Part shown: positions 6,984 to 12,812 of the stretch, piece after piece
How positions within the stretch are numbered: position 1 is the stretch's first letter
Layout: each line of letters opens with the position of its first letter
From: Cyanothece sp. UBA12306
GTDB taxonomy: Bacteria > Cyanobacteriota > Cyanobacteriia > Cyanobacteriales > Microcystaceae
Assembly (NCBI GenBank): GCA_003448685.1
Contig: DLXW01000269.1
Location: 20,707 to 33,518 of the forward strand
Length of the DNA: 12,812 nt
Direction of reading: 5' to 3'
The notes under the pieces: generated by a model
The model's database searches: none
What the model saw: only the letters and a program-made list of their open reading frames with translations
What the model was told of the DNA's origin: nothing
Position numbers and translations under genes: made by a program

Positions 6984-7002
6984 GAAAATAGCAGCTATTT
7001 TC
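6984..7002. promoter_or_regulatory. 19-bp palindrome upstream of the BELL/STAND operon, candidate operator
   Basis: GAAAATAGC-A-GCTATTTTC is a perfect dyad with a single central base, 28 bases upstream of the effector start codon. A one-base centre suits a dimeric DNA-binding protein better than an RNA hairpin. GATAAT on the minus strand (7010-7015) could be a -10 box placing the dyad at or just after the transcription start, but no good -35 accompanies it. Confidence 0.5.
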
Positions 7003-7049
7003 TTCTAGAATTATCCACAGTATTAATCTTAAAGAAAAAATCGATTATT

Positions 7050-7077
7050 TTTTTAATTTTTAATTTTTAATTAAAAA
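7050..7077. repeat. AT tract: three TTTTTAA heptads ending in a palindrome
   Basis: TTTTTAA occurs three times in tandem (7050-7070). The last copy continues into the perfect palindrome TTTTTAATTAAAAA (7064-7077). The tract lies between leuA's terminator and the BELL/STAND operon. Confidence 0.6.
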
Positions 7078-7101
7078 CTGGTCAAGACCCTGATCAACAA
7101 A

Positions 7102-7124
7102 GGGACTTAATCAACCTAAGTCCC
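7102..7124 (-). terminator. Probable leuA terminator hairpin
   Basis: GGGACTTA (7102-7109) and TAAGTCCC (7117-7124) form a perfect 8-bp stem with a 7-base loop, 27 bases after the leuA stop on the minus strand. A short T-rich stretch follows. A second small hairpin, GGTC-TT-GACC (minus strand, 7080-7089), with AGTTTTT after it may reinforce termination. Confidence 0.6.
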
Positions 7125-7150
7125 CTACATTCAACGATCACAAATTTAAT

Positions 7151-8761
7151 CTAGACAGCAGTCATTTCCGACTGGTTTACTTGTGCTTCAGACTTTTCTT
7201 GAATTGCGCCGTAAAGACGATTTAAGGCGCTAATATAAGCTCTGGCTGAAGCTGTGATAATATCAGTATTGGCAGCATATCCTGAATAGATGCGGTCTTC
7301 ATAGCGCAAGCGAATAGTTACCTCTCCCATGGCATCAATTCCCGCAGTAACAGACTTAACTGAAAACTCAATTAACTCGTTGGGGACGTTAACCACACGA
7401 TTGATCGCTTTGTAAACAGCGTCTACTGGGCCAGTTCCAATAGAAGCATCGGTTAATTCCTCACCATTAGGTGTTCTCAGGGTTACGGTAGCTGTGGGAC
7501 AAGAATGATCACCGCAAGATACTTGCACCAATTCCAAGCGGAATAATTCGGGGGCCTGCTGCATTTCATCGTTAATGATAGCTGATAGATCCCAATCAGT
7601 GATTTCTTTCTTTTTATCGGCAACTTCCTTAAACCGCAAGAAAGCGTTATTAATCTCCGTCTCGGACAACTCAAAGCCCAATTCCTTCAAACGGGTCCGA
7701 AAAGCATTGCGTCCAGATAATTTACCCAAGACAATCTGATTATGGGTTAACCCGATGGACTCCGCATCCATAATCTCGTAGGTTAACTTATGTTTGAGGA
7801 CTCCATCTTGGTGAATACCCGATTCATGGGCAAAGGCATTTTGACCGACAATAGCTTTATTGGGTTGTACGATCATCCCAGTTAATTGGGACACTAGGCG
7901 GGAAGTACGGTAAATTTCTTGAGTATTGATTTGGGTCAATGGTTCGGTAGATTCAGGCGCACGACCGAAGAAAGGGTTAAAATATTGACGGCGCACGTGT
8001 AAGGCCATGACTAATTCTTCTAAGGCTGCATTGCCTGCCCTTTCTCCGATACCATTGATGGTACATTCAAGCTGTCGCGCCCCATTTTTAACTGCTTCGA
8101 GAAAATTGGCTACTGCTAAACCTAAATCATTGTGACCATGGACAGAAATAATCGCTTGGTCAATATTGGGGACATTGTTCTTAATTCCAGCAATTAATGC
8201 TCCATATTCCCCTGGGGTAGTATATCCCACCGTATCAGGAATATTAACAGTAGTTGCGCCAGCGGCGATCGCTTTTTCAAGCACTTGATACAAAAATTCG
8301 GGGTCACTGCGGCCTGCATCTTCGGGGGAAAACTCTACATCATCCACAAAAGTCCTCGCATAGGCTACCATTTCAGGGACAATTGCTAAGACTTCTTGAC
8401 GGGTTTTTTTGAGTTTGTATTCAAGATGAATATCAGAAGTTGCTAGAAAGGTATGAATGCGTCCTTTGGCTGCTGGTTTAATTGCCTCTCCGGCAGCTTT
8501 GATGTCTGCTTGGGTTGCCCTCGCTAACCCGCAAATGGTGGGACCGTCTTCGGTTCCCACGGTTTGGGCTATTTTTTGTACTGCTTCAAAGTCCCCAGGA
8601 CTAGCATAAGGAAATCCCGCTTCAATAATATCCACCCCAAGTCGTGCAAGGGAACGAGCGATGGTAAGTTTTTCGTCAACCGTTAAACTAGCTCCAGGGG
8701 ATTGTTCCCCATCTCTGAGGGTGGTGTCAAAAATGATGATGCGATCGGTTTGATTACTCAT
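7151..8761 (-). CDS. leuA: 2-isopropylmalate synthase
   Basis: Condenses acetyl-CoA with 2-ketoisovalerate to 2-isopropylmalate, the first committed step of leucine synthesis, in the cytoplasm. The 536 residues match the full-length family. The N-terminal TIM barrel opens with [13 protein letters not shown] (residues 11-23). The metal-binding HxH is at H208/H210 in VHGHNDLG, and GIGERAGN follows. A linker region begins near residue 290. The C-terminal LeuA regulatory domain, which carries leucine feedback inhibition in this family, starts about residue 400 and includes [20 protein letters not shown]. The gene is visibly richer in G and C than its neighbours, consistent with good expression. 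It stands alone, with its own terminator and a long upstream region full of dyads. I see no clear promoter and no leucine-rich leader peptide. Confidence 0.97.
   Translation of the reverse strand: MSNQTDRIIIFDTTLRDGEQSPGASLTVDEKLTIARSLARLGVDIIEAGFPYASPGDFEAVQKIAQTVGTEDGPTICGLARATQADIKAAGEAIKPAAKGRIHTFLATSDIHLEYKLKKTRQEVLAIVPEMVAYARTFVDDVEFSPEDAGRSDPEFLYQVLEKAIAAGATTVNIPDTVGYTTPGEYGALIAGIKNNVPNIDQAIISVHGHNDLGLAVANFLEAVKNGARQLECTINGIGERAGNAALEELVMALHVRRQYFNPFFGRAPESTEPLTQINTQEIYRTSRLVSQLTGMIVQPNKAIVGQNAFAHESGIHQDGVLKHKLTYEIMDAESIGLTHNQIVLGKLSGRNAFRTRLKELGFELSETEINNAFLRFKEVADKKKEITDWDLSAIINDEMQQAPELFRLELVQVSCGDHSCPTATVTLRTPNGEELTDASIGTGPVDAVYKAINRVVNVPNELIEFSVKSVTAGIDAMGEVTIRLRYEDRIYSGYAANTDIITASARAYISALNRLYGAIQEKSEAQVNQSEMTAV
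8265..8272. repeat. HIP1 palindrome
   Basis: Exact GCGATCGC octamer inside leuA. Confidence 0.9.
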
Positions 8762-8828
8762 AGCTCAATTGGCACTAACTTGAGGAATATTTTGGTGTAG
8801 TGTCTTCGCTCAATTTTAACACTCTCAT

Positions 8829-8850
8829 CGTTAAACCGTCAGGTTTAACG
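8829..8850. promoter_or_regulatory. Perfect 9-bp inverted repeat in the leuA upstream region
   Basis: CGTTAAACC-GTCA-GGTTTAACG is a 9-bp stem with a 4-base loop, 68 bases upstream of the leuA start. On the plus strand GGAGATTTTT follows it. It could be an operator dyad or a 5'-UTR hairpin of leuA. Confidence 0.6.
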
Positions 8851-8878
8851 GGAGATTTTTGATTCACGCAGAACTGTT

Positions 8879-8898
8879 CGTTAAAATTAGTGTTAACG
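8879..8898. promoter_or_regulatory. Second CGTTAA...TTAACG dyad upstream of leuA
   Basis: CGTTAA (8879-8884) and TTAACG (8893-8898) are separated by 8 bases. The centre is 49 bp from the centre of the first dyad. The half-sites are the same, which suggests repeated sites for one regulator. Confidence 0.45.
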
Positions 8899-9153
8899 AG
8901 TCTTAATATTCTCGGCCCAAGCTTAAAAAGCGGTGTACCTTAACAGTAATCAAATTCTTTTCTTCGTAATGCCTATTTACCCAACTTCATCGTTAATGGT
9001 TTTCACGATTTAAAGGTTTTCAGATGCTACCATCGATCATAAAACAAATTAGTTGCCATTCATCTCCCTTTAATTTCGAGTGAGTTCTTTTTTTACCGAG
9101 AAATTTAACAGGAGTCCTAGGGGCAACATTTAAGATAGAATCGGATAATTCAA

Positions 9154-9182
9154 TTGTTTTTGAGGGGTTAATGAATTATAAT
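9154..9182 (+). promoter_or_regulatory. Promoter of the glycine-zipper gene
   Basis: TTGTTT (9154-9159), a 17-base spacer and a perfect TATAAT (9177-9182). The predicted start is near 9189, giving a 5' UTR of about 32 bases before ATG 9221. Confidence 0.5.
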
Positions 9183-9220
9183 TGGACTCTGTTAAATTAT
9201 TCTGTTTTAGTGCTTAAATT

Positions 9221-9589
9221 ATGTCAAGATCAAAACAGTTTCAACAACTATTAATATTGAGTTCAATTTTGATAACTGATGTTATTTTCTTGTCTTCGTC
9301 CCTAACTATTGCTCAAAATTCCTATCCTTCTCGATCTTACTGTGAAGGCTATGCCAGAGATTATGCCGACCGTTATGCTAGGGGAGGTTTTTTTCGAGGA
9401 GGTGCTAGAGGTGCTGCTGGTGGTGCTGCTATTGGGGCTATTATTGACGGTGGTAGAGGCGCGGGAACCGGTGCTGCTATTGGTTCTGTAGTGGGAATTA
9501 TTGGGGGAAGTGCTAGACGTGGCTCAGATTATGATAATCTTTATCAACAGGCTTTTGATGATTGCATGAGGGGAAAACCTCTAAGATAA
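9221..9589 (+). CDS. Secreted glycine-zipper small protein
   Basis: A 122-residue protein. Residues 1-31 look like a signal peptide, with cleavage probable after L-T-I-A before Q32. A Tyr/Arg-rich stretch with C41 (SYCEGYARDYADRYA) leads to a glycine zipper in residues 60-96 (GGAARG-like GxxxG/AxxxG spacing, for example GAAIGAIIDGG and GAAIGSVVG). Such segments pack closely in membranes. The C-terminus has a second cysteine, C115, in LYQQAFDDCMRG. The two cysteines flanking the zipper may form a disulfide in the periplasm. It resembles the Gly-zipper/YMGG-like families of envelope proteins of unknown role. No ribosome binding site precedes ATG 9221. It is followed after 37 bases by another small secreted two-cysteine protein, probably in one transcript. 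Confidence 0.8.
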   Translation: MSRSKQFQQLLILSSILITDVIFLSSSLTIAQNSYPSRSYCEGYARDYADRYARGGFFRGGARGAAGGAAIGAIIDGGRGAGTGAAIGSVVGIIGGSARRGSDYDNLYQQAFDDCMRGKPLR

Positions 9590-9614
9590 CTGTCTATATT
9601 TAATCATAATAATT

Positions 9615-9619
9615 GAGGG
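9615..9619 (+). promoter_or_regulatory. Ribosome binding site of the HdeA/HdeB-like gene
   Basis: GAGGG ends seven bases before ATG 9627. It supports this start for a gene too short to be sure of by coding content alone. Confidence 0.6.
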
Positions 9620-9626
9620 TTTAACG

Positions 9627-9947
9627 ATGAAAGGAATTCAAGCATTATTGACAATTTTAACTGTAACTACTGTGTTGAATGAAGTGGTTATTAGTCCTAG
9701 CTATGCTCAAGAAACTTCGGAAGAAACTACAGTAAATTTAACTAAAGTAAGTTGTCGGGAACTATTGAAAATGTCAGGAGACGAAAGAGGGCTAACATTG
9801 GTATTTTTTCATGGATTAATAAGTGCTAAAAAGAATCAAATGGTTGTGGATCGAATAAAGTTACGAGAGGCAACCGATAAAATTACTGATTACTGTATTG
9901 ATAATCCCAATGCCATATTGATGGCAGCTTTTGAAAAGTATCGTTAG
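9627..9947 (+). CDS. Secreted HdeA/HdeB-like small protein
   Basis: A 106-residue protein with a signal peptide (residues 1-27, cleavage after S-Y-A). The mature part keeps the HdeA/HdeB layout: a first cysteine in VSCRELL (C43), a middle helix LTLVFFHGLISAKK, and a second cysteine in ITDYCIDNPNAIL (C90). In E. coli HdeA and HdeB the equivalent pair forms a disulfide, and the proteins act as acid-activated periplasmic chaperones. The match here is by pattern and spacing, and acid-chaperone activity is not shown. A good ribosome site (GAGGG) precedes the ATG. It lies 37 bases after the glycine-zipper gene, so the two form a likely envelope-protein operon. A bulged hairpin follows. Confidence 0.75.
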   Translation: MKGIQALLTILTVTTVLNEVVISPSYAQETSEETTVNLTKVSCRELLKMSGDERGLTLVFFHGLISAKKNQMVVDRIKLREATDKITDYCIDNPNAILMAAFEKYR

Positions 9948-9955
9948 ACTAGGAT

Positions 9956-9996
9956 AAGGTACTTCTAATTAACTAATTCAGAATTTAGAAGTCCTT
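9956..9996 (+). terminator. Probable terminator hairpin after the HdeA/HdeB-like gene
   Basis: AAGG-T-ACTTCTAA (9956-9968) pairs with TTAGAAGT-CCTT (9985-9996): 12 bp with one bulged T and a 16-base loop. It begins 9 bases after the stop. The following sequence has only a short T run. Confidence 0.45.
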
Positions 9997-10027
9997 AATT
10001 ACCTTTTATAATAGGGATTTCAACGTC

Positions 10028-10078
10028 TCTCTAAAAACTTTAGTTTCGGACAAAGGTAGGGTTTTAGAGACAGTTTTT
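10028..10078 (+). terminator. Second stem with U-tract, terminator-like
   Basis: TCTCTAAAA (10028-10036) pairs perfectly with TTTTAGAGA (10062-10070). CAG and five Ts (10074-10078) follow. The 25-base loop can itself form a small CTTT/AAAG stem. It may be a terminator or part of a structured RNA. Confidence 0.4.
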
Positions 10079-10107
10079 GCGAATAAAAAATAACTAATAT
10101 TAATAGA

Positions 10108-10193
10108 GGTAAGTTTTAGCGCAAGAAGGAGAAGATCTTAAAATCAAATCATAACCTTAATTCTGTATTAGTGCATTCTTAATTGCGCTTACC
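10108..10193. repeat. Interrupted 11-bp inverted repeat upstream of the DUF29 gene
   Basis: GGTAAG-TTTTA-GCGCAA (10108-10124) pairs with TTGCGCTTACC (10183-10193) if five bases bulge out. The loop is 58 bases. It ends 39 bases before the DUF29 start. With the two hairpins to its left, it fills most of the 285-bp spacer 9948-10232, in which I see no gene. Confidence 0.5.
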
Positions 10194-10232
10194 GCTATAG
10201 TTCCCTTATCTAGATCTTTAGAAATTGAGATT

Positions 10233-10694
10233 ATGACAACTTCATCAGTACCTATTCAATTGAAAAAACTTTATGAAACAGACGAAAATCTCTGGTTAGA
10301 AGAAATGATTAAACTTCTTAGAGAAAATCGTTTAGAAGAATTAGATATAGACAATTTAATTGAGGAATTAGAATCTTTGAGTAAACGGGATAAAAATAGA
10401 GTTGTCAGTTTATTAAGGCAAATTATTATCCATCTTTTATTACTTGAATATTGGCAGGAAGAATATCAATATAATCATAGACATTGGCAAGGGGAACTAG
10501 CCAACTTTAGAGTGCAATTACATCGAAGCTTAACAACTAATTTAAAACAATATCTTCTAGAAAATAAAGAGGAGATTTACCAAGAAGCGGTTTTTATTGT
10601 TATTCAAAAAACAGGCTTAAAACTTGAGACTTTTTTAATTAATTGTCCTTACACTTTAGAAGAATTATTAGATCAGAATTATTTAACTAATTAG
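10233..10694 (+). CDS. DUF29 family protein
   Basis: A 153-residue protein, the usual size for DUF29, a family that is abundant and often multicopy in cyanobacteria. It carries the family landmarks in order: LYETDENLWLEEMIKLLRENRLEELD, then DNLIEELESLSKRDKN (about 48-63), then the helix RQIIIHLLLLEYWQEE, an HRHWQGELANFR segment, and the C-terminal CPYTLEELLDQNYL. It is soluble and mostly helical, with no signal peptide. Function is unknown; nothing nearby gives a clear clue. ATG 10233 has only a weak GAGA ahead of it. Its TAG overlaps by four bases with the end of the opposite-strand CNNM gene. Confidence 0.92.
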   Translation: MTTSSVPIQLKKLYETDENLWLEEMIKLLRENRLEELDIDNLIEELESLSKRDKNRVVSLLRQIIIHLLLLEYWQEEYQYNHRHWQGELANFRVQLHRSLTTNLKQYLLENKEEIYQEAVFIVIQKTGLKLETFLINCPYTLEELLDQNYLTN

Positions 10695-11731
10695 ATTTTG
10701 ATACCTTGGGAATTCAATAAATTTTTCCGTCTTTTTTTAGCGATTTCTCTTAAGTCAACAATACGATCAGTTTCATCAACAATTTCCCCTGTTAAAACTT
10801 CTAAAACATCCTCGAGGGTAACAACACCAGAAACTCCACTATATTCATCTAAAACAACCCTGAGATGTTCATGGGTATCTTGGAAATTTTGCAGAAGTTT
10901 GTCAGCTTTAATAGTTTCAGGTACATAGTTAACTTGACGAGCAAAATTTCTAACTTCTTCTTTTTTATCATCTTGAATGATAGCCTTCAAAAGATCATCT
11001 TTTAGAGTATAGCCAATAATTTGATCAATTTGTTCTTCAACAATTAAAATTCTTGTATGTTCAGACTTAATAATTTCTGCTTGAGCTTCAGCTAAAGTTA
11101 AATCACCCCTTAAAAAAGTCAAGATTACTCGAGGAGTCATTAAATCTTCCGCCGTTAAATCATTTAATTGAAAAACCCGTTGAATCATTTGTGCTTCATC
11201 ATTTTCAATCACTCCTTCTTTATAACCAATCATTGTTAAAAAACGAATCTCAGCCTCATTAGTAGTGGGCAATTTTTGTTTTTTAGTCAGGGGTGCAGTT
11301 ATTTTTTCCATTAACCAGACAATAGGGGTAAAAACAAAGGTCAAAAATTGAACAGGAATAGCAAAAATCAAGCTGATCTTTTCTGCATAACGTTCTCCAA
11401 TAGTTTTGGGAACAATTTCTCCAAATACAATGATCAAAAAAGTTAAAACTGCTGAAAAAATACCAATAAAAGCATCCTCTAAAACATTAGCAGCTAAACT
11501 ACCAATAATGATACTACCAACAATATTAAAAATATTATTGAGAATAACAATAGTAGCAATGGGACGATTCATTTTATTCCGAATAGATTGGAGAGCGATC
11601 GCCGCCGGTTTTTTTGATTGTGCCAACTGTTTAACTTTAACTCTAGGGACAGAAAATAAAGCAGTTTCTGCACAAGCACAAAGGGCAGATCCTGTTAAAA
11701 CAATTAACACTACTAAGATAATTCTTAACAT
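10691..11731 (-). CDS. CNNM-transmembrane / CBS-pair hemolysin-family protein
   Basis: A 346-residue inner-membrane protein of the CNNM/CorC (old name hemolysin C-like) family, whose members are linked to Mg2+/divalent cation transport. The CNNM (DUF21) domain holds about four hydrophobic segments: residues 1-21 leading into AETALFSVPRVKV, 58-82 (ATIVILNNIFNIVGSIIIG), 86-107 with the conserved FGEIVPKTIGERYAEK, and 117-142. A CBS pair follows in about residues 190-320 (DLMTPRVILTFL and VVLDEYSGVSGVVTLEDVLEVLTGEIVDE), the usual adenine-nucleotide sensor. It ends soon after the CBS pair, so the C-terminal CorC_HlyC domain of longer relatives (about 430 residues) is absent; such short forms are known. 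It is divergent from ccaA (159-bp gap) and overlaps DUF29 tail-to-tail. Confidence 0.92.
   Translation of the reverse strand: MLRIILVVLIVLTGSALCACAETALFSVPRVKVKQLAQSKKPAAIALQSIRNKMNRPIATIVILNNIFNIVGSIIIGSLAANVLEDAFIGIFSAVLTFLIIVFGEIVPKTIGERYAEKISLIFAIPVQFLTFVFTPIVWLMEKITAPLTKKQKLPTTNEAEIRFLTMIGYKEGVIENDEAQMIQRVFQLNDLTAEDLMTPRVILTFLRGDLTLAEAQAEIIKSEHTRILIVEEQIDQIIGYTLKDDLLKAIIQDDKKEEVRNFARQVNYVPETIKADKLLQNFQDTHEHLRVVLDEYSGVSGVVTLEDVLEVLTGEIVDETDRIVDLREIAKKRRKNLLNSQGIKI
11595..11602. repeat. HIP1 palindrome
   Basis: Exact GCGATCGC octamer inside the CNNM gene. Confidence 0.9.
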
Positions 11732-11762
11732 ACCTAAATATTTATAGATGATTTAATTTAGA

Positions 11763-11790
11763 ATTATATAAGCAATAGTTATAAAGTAAA
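11763..11790 (-). promoter_or_regulatory. Possible promoter of the CNNM gene
   Basis: On the minus strand TTTACT (11785-11790), a 16-base spacer and TATAAT (11763-11768). The predicted 5' UTR is about 25 bases. The region is very AT-rich, so chance matches are likely. Confidence 0.35.
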
Positions 11791-11890
11791 TATTAATATT
11801 TTCTGGAAAGCTCTATACAAATGTTCCTATTTCCCCGATAATAAGGCTAGAGGAAAATTATAAATAACCTATACTAAGCGTATTTGACCA

Positions 11891-12694
11891 ATGAAACAAT
11901 TAATAGAAGGGATACAGCAATTTCAAACAGGCTATTTTCGTAGTCATCGAGAACTGTTTGAGGAATTATCCCATGGTCAACATCCAAGAATTCTCTTTAT
12001 CACTTGCTCTGATTCGCGTATCGATCCTAATTTAATTACCCAGGCTAAAGTTGGGGAGCTTTTTGTGATTCGCAATGCTGGCAACATTATACCTCCTTTT
12101 AGAGCAGCCAATGGTGGAGAAGGAGCAGCCATTGAATATGCAATTTCTGCCTTAGATATTGAACAAATAATTGTTTGTGGCCATTCCCATTGTGGGGCAA
12201 TGAAAGGACTCCTGAAAATAGATACTCTCGCTGAAAAAATGCCCTTAGTTTATGATTGGCTTAAACACGCAGAAGCAACCAAACAGCTAATCAAAGACAA
12301 TTATGGTCATTTTCAGGGAGAAGAACTCCTCGAAGTTACCGTGGCTGAAAATGTATTGACTCAACTAGAAAACCTGCAAACCTATCCCATAATTCGCTCT
12401 CGACTTCATCAAGGTAGTTTAACCTTACATGGTTGGGTTTATCGCCTCGAAACAGGAGAAGTCCTCGCCTATGATGGAGTTTCCCACGATTTTGTTGCAC
12501 CCCATAGTCGCTTAAGAAACCCCGAACCAGAGTACAATTTACATCCGAGTTGTCCTGTAACTGCCCAGTCTCCCTTTACTGTTCCTGAAATTATGGCTAA
12601 TTATTCCCAAAATGGTCATAATTCCTCTTCGTTACCAGGTTATGAACATTTGTCCGTAGAACAGTCCCAAAGGATTTATCAGGGGTCTAGATAG
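11891..12694 (+). CDS. ccaA: Carboxysomal-type beta-carbonic anhydrase
   Basis: Interconverts bicarbonate and CO2; in beta-carboxysomes it supplies CO2 to Rubisco. The 267 residues hold all catalytic positions of plant/cyanobacterial beta-CAs: zinc ligands C39, H98 and C101, and the D41-R43 dyad in CSDSR. The numbering equals that which I recall for Synechocystis CcaA (IcfA). The fold also shows RNAGNIIPP (61-69) and CGHSHCG (96-102). After LHGWVYRLETGEVLAYDG there is an extension of about 70 residues (from about 200, with PVTAQSPFTVPEIM and PGYEHLSVEQSQRIYQ). This matches CcaA, where the C-terminal part is tied to carboxysome recruitment, and argues for ccaA over a generic beta-CA. No ribosome site is clear before ATG 11891. 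No shell or Ccm genes are in view, which is common for ccaA. Confidence 0.93.
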   Translation: MKQLIEGIQQFQTGYFRSHRELFEELSHGQHPRILFITCSDSRIDPNLITQAKVGELFVIRNAGNIIPPFRAANGGEGAAIEYAISALDIEQIIVCGHSHCGAMKGLLKIDTLAEKMPLVYDWLKHAEATKQLIKDNYGHFQGEELLEVTVAENVLTQLENLQTYPIIRSRLHQGSLTLHGWVYRLETGEVLAYDGVSHDFVAPHSRLRNPEPEYNLHPSCPVTAQSPFTVPEIMANYSQNGHNSSSLPGYEHLSVEQSQRIYQGSR

Positions 12695-12739
12695 AGAAGT
12701 TTGGGTAATCTGATTTGGTGTTATAGCAGTCGAAGCATA

Positions 12740-12766
12740 GTTTAGGACAGTCATGTTTCCTCAAAC
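12740..12766 (+). terminator. Possible hairpin after ccaA
   Basis: GTTTAGGA (12740-12747) pairs with TCCT-C-AAAC (12758-12766) with one bulged C and a 10-base loop, 45 bases after the stop. No U-tract follows. Confidence 0.35.
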
Positions 12767-12786
12767 CTAGATAAAAAGCGAGTTTA

Positions 12787-12807
12787 ACTTCTGACTTCTG
12801 ACTTGGA
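12787..12807 (+). repeat. ACTTCTG heptad repeat at the window edge
   Basis: ACTTCTG, ACTTCTG and a degenerate ACTTGGA in tandem. This is probably the start of a longer heptanucleotide array that continues outside the window. Confidence 0.5.
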
Positions 12808-12812
12808 GACTT

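Larger units (their letters stand above)
8762..9220. other. 459-bp divergent spacer between leuA and the glycine-zipper gene
   Basis: No convincing protein gene. The leuA-proximal half holds five CGTTAA/TTAACG hexamers (8829, 8845, 8879, 8893, 8991). The right end holds a promoter for the plus-strand gene. Very short frames exist, none supported by more than a ribosome-site-like sequence: 17 residues at 8775-8828 minus, 19 at 9024-9083 plus and 27 at 9171-9254 plus. No tRNA or known riboswitch was recognised. Confidence 0.6.

Noticed and set aside
6773..6991. Plus-strand frame antisense to the BELL-like gene
   Set aside because: No domain, no ribosome site, and it overlaps a better supported gene with a 4-nt coupling to its partner.
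7483..7674. Second minus-strand frame inside leuA
   Set aside because: Lies wholly within the conserved leuA reading frame; its product looks like a frame shadow.
9024..9083. 19-codon frame with AAAGG seven bases upstream in the leuA spacer
   Set aside because: Short, with no recognisable feature; expected by chance in this much AT-rich spacer.
9309..9491. Alternative frame within the glycine-zipper gene
   Set aside because: A Leu/Val-rich shift of the glycine-rich repeats. The signal peptide and flanking cysteines support the other frame.
10698..11747. Plus-strand frames antisense to the CNNM gene
   Set aside because: The minus-strand frame has a complete family signature; the antisense frames have none.

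Overview
The window looks like a chromosomal segment of an AT-rich cyanobacterium. The HIP1 palindrome GCGATCGC occurs four times (599, 2856, 8265, 11595), far above what this base composition predicts. The gene set also fits: a CcaA-type carboxysomal beta-carbonic anhydrase, a DUF29 protein, a pentapeptide-repeat STAND NTPase and heptanucleotide tandem repeats in the spacers. I cannot name the species.

Left part (1-4211): the 3' part of recG runs off the left edge. It is followed by a class I SAM-dependent methyltransferase and a short TolC-like protein. The TolC-like protein keeps the coiled-coil halves of both TolC repeats but seems to lack the outer-membrane beta-barrel segments, and it has an N-terminal membrane anchor. 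A spacer of oppositely oriented heptad arrays separates it from the convergent genes that follow.

Middle (4212-6955, minus strand): this is the most interesting locus, a two-gene operon with a 4-nt ATGA overlap. The upstream gene encodes a 133-residue helical protein that starts with a hydrophobic helix like HeLo/HELL/BELL cell-death effectors. It ends in a short RHIM-like motif (GVVIGDHNIQHN). The downstream gene encodes a 781-residue nSTAND1-type NTPase with a matching motif (GFAIGNNNIIYN) at its extreme N-terminus, one membrane helix and about 38 pentapeptide repeats. This is the layout of a bacterial amyloid-signalling (BASS) NLR-BELL pair. The likely logic is that the NTPase senses a trigger, oligomerises, and templates an amyloid fold onto the effector, which then attacks the membrane. 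A 19-bp palindrome sits just upstream of the operon.

Right part (6956-12812): leuA (minus) follows, with a terminator hairpin and a 459-bp divergent upstream spacer that holds a cluster of CGTTAA/TTAACG inverted repeats. On the plus strand come two small secreted two-cysteine proteins, one glycine-zipper and one HdeA/HdeB-like. After a 285-bp spacer rich in inverted repeats comes a DUF29 gene, whose stop overlaps tail-to-tail with a minus-strand CNNM/CBS (hemolysin-family) membrane protein. The window ends with ccaA and a heptad repeat at the edge.

The housekeeping genes (recG, leuA, ccaA) are single units without an obvious shared pathway. The STAND/effector pair is the accessory, probably defensive, element.
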